Source of the DNA: Klebsiella pneumoniae
GTDB lineage: Bacteria > Pseudomonadota > Gammaproteobacteria > Ga0077536
Length of the DNA: 44,156 bases
Assembly (NCBI GenBank): GCA_945862315.1
Contig: CAMAXW010000028.1
Span: 1 to 44,156, forward strand
Direction of reading: 5' to 3'
Both the position numbers and the translations under genes were made by a program. Below the pieces are notes generated by a model. The model was given only the letters and a program-made list of their open reading frames with translations, was not told the DNA's origin and ran no database searches. This document shows positions 25,709-35,158 of the stretch, one piece after another (positions within the stretch are counted from its first letter, which is position 1; each line of letters starts with the position of its first letter).

Positions 25709-25806
25709 AACCTAACTTACCACTTGCTGTGAGCGAGCTTACACGATTCAATCTGCGCCGTGACACACCGCCCTTTGCCCGGATCCACAGCGAAATATGC
25801 CGCACG

Positions 25807-26817
25807 ATGAGTGACTCATTTGAAGCCCTGAGCGCAGCACAGCGCATCCAACATTTGGCCGAGGTCGCCTCGCGCGCGCTCGTGCACTGGCCGGTTAGCG
25901 CCGCGGCGACACTCACGCTGCTGAATATTTCGGAAAACGCCACTTATCGGCTGGACGATCCCGCCAGTCCCGTGCCGCGCATCGTGCGGGTGCATCGCAC
26001 TGGCTACCACACCCACAACGCCGTTCTCACCGAACTCGCCTGGATGAAGGCGCTGCACGACGAGGCCGGGATGGCAACGCCACAAGCACTCCCGGCCCTG
26101 GACGGCGAGCTGGTCAAAATCATCACGACCCCAGCGCTCGCAGAGGCACGTTTTGTGGTGATGTTCGCCTTCATCGAAGGGCACGAACCGGCTCCTGGCC
26201 AACTCATCGAGCCTTTCAAACGGCTGGGTGCGCTGACCGCCCAAATGCACCTGCACGCCCGGGGCTGGCAGCGCCCTGCTTATTTCGAGCGATTGGTTTG
26301 GGATTTTGAGGGTAGCGTTGGGTCACGCGGAAACTGGGGGGACTGGCGCGACGGCCTCGCCATGACCCCAGAGCGGGAGGTCATACTGGCGCAAGCAGTC
26401 CGCGCATTGGAAATTCGATTAAAGCACTTTGGGATGGGGCCCGAGCGGTTTGGCCTGATCCATGCCGATCTGCGGCTGGCCAATCTGCTGGTCACGCCAA
26501 CCGACACCCGTGTGATCGACTTTGACGATGCGGGACTGGGCTGGTTTATGTACGACCTAGCGAGCGCCTTGAGCTTCATGGAAGAGCATGCCGATATCGA
26601 CCCCTTAATCGCCGCGTGGTTGGGCGGTTATCGCAGCGTGGCGCCGCTGTCGCGCGCCGAGGAGGACGAAATCCCCACCTTCTTGTTGCTACGCCGACTG
26701 ACTATTCTCGCGTGGACCGGTTCTCACCCCGACACCGACCTTGCCCGCACCCTCGGCCCGGAATACACCGCTGGCAGCGTGCGTTTGGCGCAGCGTTATC
26801 TGGCCACCACCCGTTAG
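25807..26817 (+). CDS. APH/SrkA-fold phosphotransferase (small-molecule or homoserine-type kinase)
   Basis: I use ATG 25807 (MSDSFEALSAAQR), since homologues start near here; a GTG at 25729 in the same frame would add 26 residues, and neither has a strong ribosome-binding site. The 336-residue protein is an aminoglycoside-phosphotransferase-fold kinase: ATP-binding N-lobe with NISENATYRLDD and RIVRVHRTGYHT, catalytic HADLRLANLLV (Brenner motif H-x-D-x-x-x-x-N) and metal-binding VIDFDDAGLGW. This class phosphorylates hydroxyls of small metabolites (choline, homoserine, hydroxylysine, methylthioribose). It is divergent from the SDR/aminotransferase unit and 105 bases upstream of the amino-acid-type ABC importer, suggesting an amino alcohol substrate. 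An antibiotic-resistance role is unlikely. Confidence 0.82.
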   Translation: MSDSFEALSAAQRIQHLAEVASRALVHWPVSAAATLTLLNISENATYRLDDPASPVPRIVRVHRTGYHTHNAVLTELAWMKALHDEAGMATPQALPALDGELVKIITTPALAEARFVVMFAFIEGHEPAPGQLIEPFKRLGALTAQMHLHARGWQRPAYFERLVWDFEGSVGSRGNWGDWRDGLAMTPEREVILAQAVRALEIRLKHFGMGPERFGLIHADLRLANLLVTPTDTRVIDFDDAGLGWFMYDLASALSFMEEHADIDPLIAAWLGGYRSVAPLSRAEEDEIPTFLLLRRLTILAWTGSHPDTDLARTLGPEYTAGSVRLAQRYLATTR

Positions 26818-26922
26818 CGCAGCATCGCTGGCGCGGCACGCACAACGCCGCCCGGCGATTTTTAAAAAGTCGCCAAGCACAGTGACCAGCGCCCATTCGG
26901 CAGCTTAAAGAGGACCTTGATT

Positions 26923-29283
26923 TTGAGTTTTTTAGAACAAACAGACCGCGCCATAGCGCGGCTTACGCAAGCCCTCTGTCGCTGCGCCAAGCTGAGACTG
27001 GTGCCAGGTGTTTTGCTATTGGCCATGGTTTCACCGGCGAGTGGTAGCCCCGCGTTAACTATCACCACGCCCGAGGATGCACAAACCGCACGCATTGGGG
27101 TCATGACCGGCTCACTGGGTGAACAGCTTGCCAGTGGGCGCTTTCCACGCGCGCAGATTCAGCGTTTCGACGACATCATGGATGCCGTTGCGGCGATTAA
27201 GGCCAGCCATCTCGACGCGGTCGTGTCAACCTTTCCGACTCTTTTTCAGGTAGTGAAAAAGCACCCAGATCTGCGCGTATTACCTCAGACACTCGACCAA
27301 GAAGACACCTCTGTTGCGGTACATAAAGGCGATGCGGCGCTCCTCCAAGCGGTCAATCAGCTCATTAGCGACCTCCAGGCCGACGGCACACTCGCCCAAA
27401 TGCGGGCCCGTTGGGTCAAGCAAGATCCGGCCCCCTACGCGGTGGTAGACATTCCCGAAGCGACGAGCGGAAGCCCGCTGAGAGTGGGTGTGGCGGCCAC
27501 GCGCGAGCCTTTGAGTTTCATTCAGGATGGGCAGGTCACTGGGCATGATGGGGAATTAGCCCGCCGCATTGGGGCTAGATTAGGTCGACCAGTCACTTTT
27601 GTTGATCTGAAATTCATGGCGCTGATCCCCGCGCTACAAGCGCGCAGAATCGATCTCATCGTCTCAGGCATGACAGCCACCCCCGAGCGGAGTAAGTCAG
27701 TAGATTTTTCTGTTTCTTATTTTCAAAACGCCCAAATGATGCTCGTCCGTGCAGCCCCCGGATCCCTAGTTAACGCGCCCCCCGCGCCCCCCGCGCTCGC
27801 CGCCGCGCCGCCAGCGCCTAGCGTGGCACCGACCCCGCCGCCCAGCACCGCTAGCGCTCCCGACTTCGCTGGCCAGCGCGTGGGCACGCAATTGGGCACG
27901 GTCTACGACCTCTATGCCATCGCGCACTTCCCCAAAGCGACGGTCGTGCAATACCCCAAGTTTCAAGACCTGGCGCTCGCCGTGAGCGCTGGCAAAGTGG
28001 ACGTGGGCTTGAGCGATATCGACACCCTGGCGGAGGTCATGCATAGCCACGCAGAGCTCGCGCCATTGGGGAAACCCATCTTCACCTCGCCAGTTGCCGC
28101 AGGCTTTGCCAAAAGCCAGGGGGATTTGCGCACCGCGTTTAACGAGTTTTTAGCGAGCATTCGTGCCAATGGCGTTTACGCCGACATGGTGGCGCGCTGG
28201 ATGACCCAGCGCAGCACTAAGATGCCGGATCTGCCTCAGGGGCCGACCAACGGCACGCTGACGGTGGGCGTCTCCAGCGGCGGGTTTCCCTTTAGCGCGG
28301 TGCAAAATAATGAGTTAGCAGGCTTTGACATTGAACTGGCAACACGTTTCGCGGCGCACCTCGGTCGGGAACTCCGGTTGTCTGATCAAGAATTTGGCAG
28401 CCTCATCGCGGCGCTCGTCAGCGGCAAGGTCGACGTCATCATCGCCGATATGTTTATTACGCCTGAGCGCCAGCAGAAAATTGATTTTTCAGAACCCTAC
28501 TTTACGCAAGACTCCGTTATTTTTACCCGCATTTCACCGCCTGCTGCGGCCGCCGCCAGCGCGGATGAACCGGCACCGGAAGGGTTCATGGCGCGCTTAG
28601 CCGCCAGCTTTCACAACAACATTATTCGAGAAAAACGCTATCTCTTATTGTGGAACGGTCTGCAATCCACCGTAATAATTTCTATTCTGGCGACACTCTT
28701 TGGCACCGCACTCGGCGGCCTCGTCTGTTTTATGCGCATGTCACCCCGCGCGTTGCTAGAGGTGCCGGCGCGCTTGTACATCGGCTTACTGCGCGGCACG
28801 CCAGTGGTGGTCCTGCTCATGCTTATTTTTTACGTGGTCTTTGCCTCGGTGAATATCAGCCCATTGCTGGTCGCGGTGATTGCCTTTGGCCTGAATTTCG
28901 CGGCTTATGTGTCAGAGATATTCCGCACCGGCATCGAAGGAGTAGATAAAGGGCAAACCGAAGCTGGTAGGGCGATGGGCTTCAGCCAAGTGGCCATCTT
29001 CCGCCACATCATTTTTCCGCAGATGCTGACACGTATTTTGCCGGTCTACCGTGGGGAATTTATCTCGATGGTCAAGATGACCTCCATCGTTGGTTACATC
29101 GCGGTGGAAGACTTAACGAAGGCGAGCGATATTATTCGCAGCCGTACTTTTGACGCGTTTTTTCCGCTGGTGATGGTGGCAGTGCTGTATCTGTTCATCG
29201 CGTGGGTACTGGTGCAGGCGCTGGAATATCTGGAGCGTGCACTGGACCCCAAATACCGACGTCGACAGGAGAGCGTCCGATGA
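26923..29283 (+). CDS. Polar amino-acid-type ABC transporter: solute-binding half-domains fused to permease
   Basis: I use TTG 26923, which has AAGAGGA eight bases upstream; the TTG at 26917 is too close to it. The 786-residue protein has a signal/anchor segment (about 23-45), then solute-binding family 3 (SBP_bac_3) segments in an unusual order. There is a second-half module (about 56-172, [12 protein letters not shown] to MRARWV), a first-half module (184-276, [14 protein letters not shown] to MMLVR), a Pro/Ala-rich linker (279-313), a second-half module (315-427, [12 protein letters not shown] to MVARWM) and a first-half module (442-537, [14 protein letters not shown] to VIFTRI). The HEQRo-type permease (about 565-785) carries the coupling [21 protein letters not shown]. 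It imports a small polar molecule across the inner membrane with the next gene's ATPase, which it overlaps by ATGA. Confidence 0.85.
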   Translation: MSFLEQTDRAIARLTQALCRCAKLRLVPGVLLLAMVSPASGSPALTITTPEDAQTARIGVMTGSLGEQLASGRFPRAQIQRFDDIMDAVAAIKASHLDAVVSTFPTLFQVVKKHPDLRVLPQTLDQEDTSVAVHKGDAALLQAVNQLISDLQADGTLAQMRARWVKQDPAPYAVVDIPEATSGSPLRVGVAATREPLSFIQDGQVTGHDGELARRIGARLGRPVTFVDLKFMALIPALQARRIDLIVSGMTATPERSKSVDFSVSYFQNAQMMLVRAAPGSLVNAPPAPPALAAAPPAPSVAPTPPPSTASAPDFAGQRVGTQLGTVYDLYAIAHFPKATVVQYPKFQDLALAVSAGKVDVGLSDIDTLAEVMHSHAELAPLGKPIFTSPVAAGFAKSQGDLRTAFNEFLASIRANGVYADMVARWMTQRSTKMPDLPQGPTNGTLTVGVSSGGFPFSAVQNNELAGFDIELATRFAAHLGRELRLSDQEFGSLIAALVSGKVDVIIADMFITPERQQKIDFSEPYFTQDSVIFTRISPPAAAAASADEPAPEGFMARLAASFHNNIIREKRYLLLWNGLQSTVIISILATLFGTALGGLVCFMRMSPRALLEVPARLYIGLLRGTPVVVLLMLIFYVVFASVNISPLLVAVIAFGLNFAAYVSEIFRTGIEGVDKGQTEAGRAMGFSQVAIFRHIIFPQMLTRILPVYRGEFISMVKMTSIVGYIAVEDLTKASDIIRSRTFDAFFPLVMVAVLYLFIAWVLVQALEYLERALDPKYRRRQESVR

Positions 29284-30371
29284 TTCAGGTCCAAAACCTC
29301 ACCAAAAAATTTGGCGACGTCGTGGTGCTTAACCAGCTAAACGCGCAGATTAGAAAAGGCGAGGTGGTCTCGATCATCGGCCCATCTGGCACCGGTAAGA
29401 GCACCTTTCTGCGCTGCCTAAACCTCCTCGACCAACCCACCAGCGGCGCCATTGCTATTGGCGGTATCGATGTCCTCCAGCGCGGCGCCGAACTCGCCAA
29501 GATTCGCCAAAAAATGAACATGGTGTTCCAATCGTTTAATCTTTTTGAACACCTCTCCGTTTTGGACAATCTGACTTTAGCGCCCATTAAACTGCGCAAA
29601 GTGGCCAAGAAGACCGCCGAAGAAAAAGCGCACGAGCTGCTGCGAATGGTGGGTTTGGGCGAAAAAGCGCGGCACTTTCCCGACGAACTCTCCGGCGGCC
29701 AAAAGCAGCGCGTGGCGATCGCGCGCTGCCTGGCGATGGAGCCGGAGATTATCTTATTCGATGAACCGACCTCAGCCCTCGACCCCACGATGGTCAGCGA
29801 GGTGCTGGCCGTGATTAGACGGCTGGCGAAGGATGGCATGACGATGGTCATCGTGACCCACGAAATGGATTTCGCGCGCGACGTGTCAAACCGGGTGTTT
29901 TACATGGACGAGGGCACCATTTACGAAGAAGGCACGCCAGAGCAGATTTTTGAGCATCCCCAGAAGGCTAAAACGCGGGCGTTTGTTTACCGTATTCGGA
30001 GTTTTAATCGGCGCTTGGAATCTGCAGATTTTGATCTCTATGCGCTGAATGCCGACCTTGAAATCTTCTGCGACAGGCAACAGCTGGCGCGCAGCGCACG
30101 CCATAATCTTTTGCTCGTGGTAGAAGAATTACTGCAGATACAGCGACCACGGCTAAACCACTGGGCCATCGATCTCGAAGTTTCGGTTTCGGAAAAAACT
30201 GGCGAACTGGTGTTAGCCCTGGAGGCCGATGCGGCCAGTGGCGACCCTCTGGCTGTGGGGCCAGAAGACGATGACTTGGCGGTAGCGCTGGTACGCGGCT
30301 ATTCCGAAAACATCACTTATGGGGCGTTAGACGGCCGCAACCGCCTTGAGCTGGTCATCCGAAAAAGCTGA
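29280..30371 (+). CDS. Amino-acid-type ABC transporter ATP-binding protein with extra C-terminal domain
   Basis: ATG 29280 overlaps the permease stop codon (ATGA), so translation is coupled; an earlier in-frame start would lie inside the permease gene. The 363-residue protein has a complete nucleotide-binding domain: Walker [10 protein letters not shown] (34-42), Q-loop VFQSFNLFE, signature LSGGQKQR (137-144), Walker [13 protein letters not shown] and H-loop VTHEMD. Typical family members end near residue 245, but this one continues for about 120 residues (238-363). The extension contains [14 protein letters not shown] and a closing strand [11 protein letters not shown]. The E-E-L-L-Q helix and terminal strand look like a degenerate GHKL/RsbW-type ATPase fold, which is my inference. 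It powers the fused importer. Confidence 0.87.
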   Translation: MIQVQNLTKKFGDVVVLNQLNAQIRKGEVVSIIGPSGTGKSTFLRCLNLLDQPTSGAIAIGGIDVLQRGAELAKIRQKMNMVFQSFNLFEHLSVLDNLTLAPIKLRKVAKKTAEEKAHELLRMVGLGEKARHFPDELSGGQKQRVAIARCLAMEPEIILFDEPTSALDPTMVSEVLAVIRRLAKDGMTMVIVTHEMDFARDVSNRVFYMDEGTIYEEGTPEQIFEHPQKAKTRAFVYRIRSFNRRLESADFDLYALNADLEIFCDRQQLARSARHNLLLVVEELLQIQRPRLNHWAIDLEVSVSEKTGELVLALEADAASGDPLAVGPEDDDLAVALVRGYSENITYGALDGRNRLELVIRKS

Positions 30372-30454
30372 ACGGCACTCGCTATGCGGAGCGCATGGCG
30401 GTGGGGCGAACCGGTGCGCAGGCCGGGGTAAGGTGCCGCCGCGCTAGCGGATGT

Positions 30455-30477
30455 CACCCAGACCATGTGGGTGTTTT
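30455..30477 (+). terminator. intrinsic terminator after the ABC transporter genes
   Basis: CACCCA and TGGGTG form a 6-bp stem around GACCATG, followed at once by TTTT. It lies 84 bases after the ATPase stop and between convergent genes. The stem is short, so strength is uncertain. Confidence 0.45.
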
Positions 30478-30523
30478 GCCCGCCTCAAAACCCATGCGAT
30501 CAGATCTCGCAGCGTATCGCTGA

Positions 30524-31645
30524 CTATCCGTTTTCGGCGTCTACCCGCAGCCCAACGGCGACCATGCGCGGCAGCACTTCTTCACGAAAAACCTTCAAAT
30601 CGGTGAGATAGCTGGGCAGTGCGATGGCCATGCCATCGACCCCGGCCGCGCTAATCCGCGCGAACGTCGCGACGACCTCATCTGGATCACCGATGACTTG
30701 AAACGTGCCGCTGCCAGTCATCAGCCGATCCAGAAACTGAGGACTCGCGAGCACCGCATCAGGCACCGATTTAATCTCGGCGTAGGCGGCCCGCATGTTG
30801 TGGCCCGCCTGCCAGTCGCCGTGTTCCTCAATCAGATACCGATAATATTCCTGCGTTTCGGCCTGCGTGCGGCGACAGATAACATGCCCGCTGGCGAAGA
30901 TTTGGACCGGTCGGTCCGCCATCGCTGCGCGCACCTGCAGCAGTTCGCCCGCCAGCGTATCGAGGTTGGGAATCAGCATAAATAAAGCATCTGCCGCGCG
31001 CAAAGCGAAGGTACGCCCACTCGGCGAGGAGCCGGCGCTGACCACGATGGGTTGGGTGTCCCCGTACGGCTTGGGCAGGCTCACCACCCCTTTAAGGTCG
31101 AAAAACCGGCCCCTGAAATCAAACGGTGCCCGCGCCGTCCACATTCTTCTAACCAACACGAGCCATTCCTCCAGATAGGCGTAGCGCGATTCGTGATCGA
31201 GATACGCTACACCATGCTGATCGAATTCCAATTGGTTATAGCCCGCCACAACGTTCAGGCAGAAACGGCCGGCACCGATTTGGTCGCAGGTGGCGCATTG
31301 TTTGGCCGCAAACACCGGGTTGAGAAACGGGGCATGGACCGTCGCAAAGACCTGAATACGTCGGGTTGAGGCGAGCAGGCCCGCCGCCCAAGTCAAGGTT
31401 TCGTAAAAGCAGTCATCGTTGGGCGCCGCGCCAGCACTGCCTCGCCAACCCGCCAGCGGCAGTAGAAAATCGAGACCTGCCGCCTCGGCCGCCTGCGCTA
31501 GCTCCAACATATTCTCCCACGTGGCAGGCCAGCGCTCGGGCGCCAGCGTGTGGGTGAGCCCACCATCGTGATTAAAGGAAAAAAGCCCTAGCTTGAAGCG
31601 CTGCGGAACCCCGAAGCGGCGAGTCGTAACGGGCACGTGTGCCAT
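30524..31645 (-). CDS. LLM class flavin-dependent monooxygenase, RutA-related
   Basis: The 373-residue product is a luciferase-like TIM-barrel monooxygenase. Segments KLGLFSFNHDGGLT, EAAGLDFLLPLAGWRG, IQVFATVHAPFLNPVFAAKQCATCDQIGAGRFCLNVVAGYNQLEFDQHG and YLEEWLVLVRRMW parallel RutA-type enzymes, where the T-V-x-x-P and N-V-V-x-G-x-N motifs line the FMN and substrate pocket. RutA homologues open pyrimidine or similar N-heterocyclic rings using FMNH2 and oxygen. It is transcribed away from the NCS1 permease gene, 458 bases off, and a true RutA lies beyond the permease. It probably acts on a related heterocycle or amide; the substrate is not known. Confidence 0.85.
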   Translation of the reverse strand: MAHVPVTTRRFGVPQRFKLGLFSFNHDGGLTHTLAPERWPATWENMLELAQAAEAAGLDFLLPLAGWRGSAGAAPNDDCFYETLTWAAGLLASTRRIQVFATVHAPFLNPVFAAKQCATCDQIGAGRFCLNVVAGYNQLEFDQHGVAYLDHESRYAYLEEWLVLVRRMWTARAPFDFRGRFFDLKGVVSLPKPYGDTQPIVVSAGSSPSGRTFALRAADALFMLIPNLDTLAGELLQVRAAMADRPVQIFASGHVICRRTQAETQEYYRYLIEEHGDWQAGHNMRAAYAEIKSVPDAVLASPQFLDRLMTGSGTFQVIGDPDEVVATFARISAAGVDGMAIALPSYLTDLKVFREEVLPRMVAVGLRVDAENG

Positions 31646-32103
31646 AGAACCTCGAATGACGAATATTGATGGTTAAGACGTGCCGTTTGGCACCTGGGGA
31701 ATTCTAGGGGAATTTCTGGACGGCTGGGATTGCTCACCGGGACTTTCGGGATCCGTATCCATTTATTGAGTTGGATCTGGCACGCCGATCATTCGCAGAA
31801 TTTTCCGGGCTGCGCGGGGCGTCTTTAAAGTGGCGCGGAAACGTCCGTTAGGCTCGGCACTGCCAGTGCTCAAAAATTCGGATAGACGCACCTAGGGCTG
31901 ATTTTTTGGGGTCCCGTGCGGCCAGGACAATACGGCCTTGCCGTCACTCGGCGCTCGACTCCGGCGAAAAGCCCAGTTAGTTTGCTGATCGGCACCAGCA
32001 ACGATTAACCACCGTCTCGCGCCGTCCCACTAGCACTTAAGCCCTGCTCCTGGCACCCAAATCGCGCACTCGTTCCAACCGTCACTTTGGAGGACGCCTC
32101 ACC
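31646..32103. other. divergent intergenic region before the NCS1 permease
   Basis: Promoters for the LLM gene and the permease must lie here. A short inverted repeat GTGCC-GTTT-GGCAC is at about 31680-31693. The permease ribosome-binding site GGAGG is near 32090. No gene, RNA or larger repeat is seen. Confidence 0.45.
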
Positions 32104-33654
32104 ATGACGCAGCCGGATACTACCCAAGGGACAGGCGCGGACTTGCCGACCGAGATGACCAACAGTCCGTTATACAACCCCGATCTCGCGCCTACGCCCA
32201 TGGCGCGCCGCACCTGGACAACCTATAACTTCGCCGCGCTCTGGATCGCGATGGCGCACTGTCTGCCCACCTACATGCTGGCGGGGGGGCTGATCACACT
32301 CGGGATGAATTGGTGGCAAGCGCTACTGACGATTTTTCTCGGCAATATCATTGTGCTCGTTCCGATTCTGCTCAACGCACATCCTGGCACGAAGTACGGC
32401 ATCCCCTTTCCGGTGCTCGCCCGCAGCAGTTTTGGTACGACTGGCGCGAATATTCCGGCCATTTTGCGGGCGATTGTCGCTTGCGGGTGGTTTGGCATCC
32501 AATGTTTCATTGGCGGTGAAGCAGTCCGGGTATTTCTTGAAACGCTGTGGCCAGCGTTCGCCAACATTGGCGGCGGCGAGAAGATCTTTGATCTTGCCAT
32601 TCCCAGCCTGATCACCCTCCTGATCTTCTGGGCAATGAACTTAGTGGTTGTACTCAAGGGTGTCCAAGCGGTGCGCGTGTTCGAGAATTGGTCGGCGCCG
32701 ATCATCATGCTGTTGGCGCTCTGGCTACTCGTGTGGGTTGTCGCGCGCGCGGGTGGCTTGGGCCCGATGTTAGACCGCCCATCCTCCTTTGCCACCCATG
32801 CGGAATTCTGGCGGGTCTTTGTGCCATCGCTCACCGGCATGGTCGGATTCTGGGCGACGCTGAGCCTCAACATCCCCGACTTCACCCGCTACGGCCGCGG
32901 TCAGAAGCAGCAAATGCTCGGGCAAGCGATCGGGCTGCCCACCACGATGGTGCTCTTCAGCGCGATGGCTATCGTCATCACCAGCGCGTCGGAGACAGTG
33001 CTCAAAGGCACCGATCCCACGACGCTGTGGGATCCCATCGTGGTGCTCGGTCACCTCACCAGCTCAACCGCGCCACCTGGCCTTGACGCGCCGTTGATCC
33101 AGGATCCTTTTATGCGGGTGGCAATTGCCCTGCTGAGTCTGGTGGGCGTCGCCGTGGCCACCATCAGCACCAACATCGCAGCCAATGTCGTCGGCCCCGC
33201 GAATGACTTCTCGCAGCTCGCGCCGCGCCTCATCTCGTTCAAGACCGGCAGCCTCATCACGGCCGTGATTGGGCTGCTCATCATGCCCTGGAAACTGCTG
33301 GCCAGCGCCGATGTCTATATCTTCAATTGGCTCATCGGCTATTCCGCGTTACTGGGCCCCATCGCAGGCATCATGATCGTGGACTACTGGATCCTGCGCC
33401 GGCGCACGCTCCACGTGATGGATCTTTACCAACCGCACGGACGCTACGCGGGCGTCAACAAAATCGCCTTGATCGCGCTGGCGCTGGGCGTGGCGCCCAA
33501 TGTGCTGGGTTTCTTGAAGAGCGTGAAAATGCGCCATGGCCCGCCGGATCTCTTCGACGCAATTTATCCCTACGCGTGGTTCACTGGGGTCTTGGTCGCT
33601 GGCGGCATCTATTGGCTATTTAGCCCCACACGCTACGACCGCATGCGGTCGTGA
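32104..33654 (+). CDS. NCS1 family nucleobase:cation symporter
   Basis: The 516-residue product has about 12 membrane helices and clear NCS1 (cytosine/purine/uracil/hydantoin permease) sequence. Examples are the pre-helix [19 protein letters not shown], then [48 protein letters not shown], and [21 protein letters not shown]. The Q-C-F-I-G-G region of helix 3 and the W-x-x-A-x-x helix 1 segment form the substrate site in the hydantoin transporter Mhp1. It would import a pyrimidine, purine, hydantoin or allantoin-like compound with Na+ or H+. It stands between two RutA-type monooxygenases, pointing to uptake and oxidative opening of an N-heterocycle. Confidence 0.9.
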   Translation: MTQPDTTQGTGADLPTEMTNSPLYNPDLAPTPMARRTWTTYNFAALWIAMAHCLPTYMLAGGLITLGMNWWQALLTIFLGNIIVLVPILLNAHPGTKYGIPFPVLARSSFGTTGANIPAILRAIVACGWFGIQCFIGGEAVRVFLETLWPAFANIGGGEKIFDLAIPSLITLLIFWAMNLVVVLKGVQAVRVFENWSAPIIMLLALWLLVWVVARAGGLGPMLDRPSSFATHAEFWRVFVPSLTGMVGFWATLSLNIPDFTRYGRGQKQQMLGQAIGLPTTMVLFSAMAIVITSASETVLKGTDPTTLWDPIVVLGHLTSSTAPPGLDAPLIQDPFMRVAIALLSLVGVAVATISTNIAANVVGPANDFSQLAPRLISFKTGSLITAVIGLLIMPWKLLASADVYIFNWLIGYSALLGPIAGIMIVDYWILRRRTLHVMDLYQPHGRYAGVNKIALIALALGVAPNVLGFLKSVKMRHGPPDLFDAIYPYAWFTGVLVAGGIYWLFSPTRYDRMRS

Positions 33655-33664
33655 GAAAACCACG

Positions 33665-33679
33665 TGGTGCGCCGCACCA
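33665..33679 (+). other. short hairpin after the permease gene
   Basis: TGGTGC-GCC-GCACCA forms a tight 6-bp hairpin 10 bases after the permease stop codon. There is no T-run, so it is at most a weak end signal before rutA. Confidence 0.3.
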
Positions 33680-33808
33680 ATTCAGGAAACATCAAAACGC
33701 TTAGGCGGCGTAGTTTTTTGTGGGTTCTCGGGTAGCGGGCGTCGTTTTTATACTGAATTCGCGGTGGCGAGATTCTCTAACAACAAACTTCTAACAGGAG
33801 TCCACAGC

Positions 33809-34867
33809 ATGCAGGTTGGCGTATTCATACCCATCAACAACAATGGCTGGCTGATTTCCGAAAACGCGCCGCAATATCTGCCAAGCTTCGACCTCAACAA
33901 AGAAATCGCGCTGCGCGCCGAGCAATACGGCCTCGATTTTCTGCTGTCGATGATCAAGCTACGCGGCTTTGGCGGCAAAACCGAGTTCTGGGAATATGGC
34001 TTGGAAAGTTTCACGTTGATGGCCGCGCTGGCCGCGGTCACCGAAAAAATAAAAATTTACGCCACCTGCCCGACGCTGATCATTCCGCCGGCCTTCGCCG
34101 CACGGATGTGCAACACCCTAGATTCCATCAGTCATGGCCGTTGCGGGCTGAACCTCATCACCGGCTGGCAGCGCCCCGAATACAGCCAAATGGGACTTTG
34201 GCCCGGCGACCAACATTTCCTCAATCGCTACCAGAAGCTCGACGAATACGCGCATATTTTGCGCGAACTCTGGGCCACCGGGGTCTCGGATTTCAAAGGC
34301 ACCTACTACCAAATGGAAGACTGTCGGGTACGGCCCCAGCCCGCCGGCGAGATGAAAATCATCTGTGCCGGGTCCTCCGATGAAGGCCTCGCCTTCTCCG
34401 CGAAATGGGGCGATTACGCGTTTTGCTTAGGTAAGGGCGTGAACACACCCAAGGCCTTCGCCTTTAATAACGACCGCTTGGCCGCCGCGACGGCTAAGAC
34501 CGGACGCGTGGTTGAGATCTTCGTGCTCATCATGATCATTGCCGCAGAAACCGACGCAGCAGCGCGGCAAAAATGGGAATCCTATCAGGCCGGAGTTGAT
34601 TTAGAGGCGATTGCCTGGCTCAGCGAACAGGGCGCCGTCGACCAGTACAACGCCACCACCAATGTGCGGCAACTCGCTGCACCCGAGGGTGCCGTGAACA
34701 TCAATATGGGTACCTTGGTTGGCAGCTACGCAAGCGTGGCGCGCATGCTCGACGAAATGGCGGAAGTACCGAACACCGGGGGGGTGATGCTGACTTTCGA
34801 TAATTTTGTCGAGGGCATCGAGCAATTCGGCACCCGCATCCAGCCGCTGATGAAATGTCGAGGGTAA
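33809..34867 (+). CDS. rutA: Pyrimidine monooxygenase RutA
   Basis: I start at ATG 33809 ([23 protein letters not shown]), with AGGAG eight bases upstream. The 352-residue protein is collinear with E. coli Rut[96 protein letters not shown] and the C-terminal [27 protein letters not shown]. RutA opens the uracil ring at N3-C4 with FMNH2 and oxygen, giving ureidoacrylate peracid. Here rutB-F (including the flavin reductase rutF) are absent from the window, and the gene sits 154 bases after an NCS1 permease. It may serve a different pyrimidine, or the remaining enzymes may be elsewhere. Confidence 0.85.
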   Translation: MQVGVFIPINNNGWLISENAPQYLPSFDLNKEIALRAEQYGLDFLLSMIKLRGFGGKTEFWEYGLESFTLMAALAAVTEKIKIYATCPTLIIPPAFAARMCNTLDSISHGRCGLNLITGWQRPEYSQMGLWPGDQHFLNRYQKLDEYAHILRELWATGVSDFKGTYYQMEDCRVRPQPAGEMKIICAGSSDEGLAFSAKWGDYAFCLGKGVNTPKAFAFNNDRLAAATAKTGRVVEIFVLIMIIAAETDAAARQKWESYQAGVDLEAIAWLSEQGAVDQYNATTNVRQLAAPEGAVNINMGTLVGSYASVARMLDEMAEVPNTGGVMLTFDNFVEGIEQFGTRIQPLMKCRG

Positions 34868-34927
34868 AAATTATTGGGATTTTTAGCCGTGCCAGATGCG
34901 CTAGCGTGGGCCTGAGTCGTGACTAAG

Positions 34928-35158
34928 TTAGCTGACGAGGCGTTTTTGGAATTGACCGCCGCCTAATATTTTTGATTGCGGCCAAGCCATTTTACGACGT
35001 CTAACAGGGCACCTCACCCGTACCGACAGCGGTCGGCCGGGCGCGCCTAAATCCTGCATCGCGACGATGCGATTGCGAGGCTTCACGGCCCGCGAAACGA
35101 TATTAAAAGTAGCGTGATCAAGACCATGCCCCGTTTGACGGAGACCATTCTCGCTCAC
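34928..35158 (-). CDS. Hypothetical 76-residue basic protein, possibly coupled to the LLM gene
   Basis: A GTG start at 35158 overlaps the stop codon of the upstream LLM monooxygenase in a GTGA arrangement on the same strand, the sign of translational coupling. The product runs VSENGLRQTGHGLDHATFN, then a basic middle with AVKPRNRIVAMQDLGAPG and PVRRRKMAWPQSKI, ending GGGQFQKRLVS. I recognise no domain. It is soluble and net positive. The frame is fully open for its length, but short open frames are common at this G+C level, so it may be chance or the remnant of a longer gene. Confidence 0.4.
   Translation of the reverse strand: MSENGLRQTGHGLDHATFNIVSRAVKPRNRIVAMQDLGAPGRPLSVRVRCPVRRRKMAWPQSKILGGGQFQKRLVS

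Noticed and set aside
25807-26817. Aminoglycoside-resistance kinase
   Set aside because: Only the general APH fold matches; its setting beside catabolic and transport genes favours a metabolic kinase.
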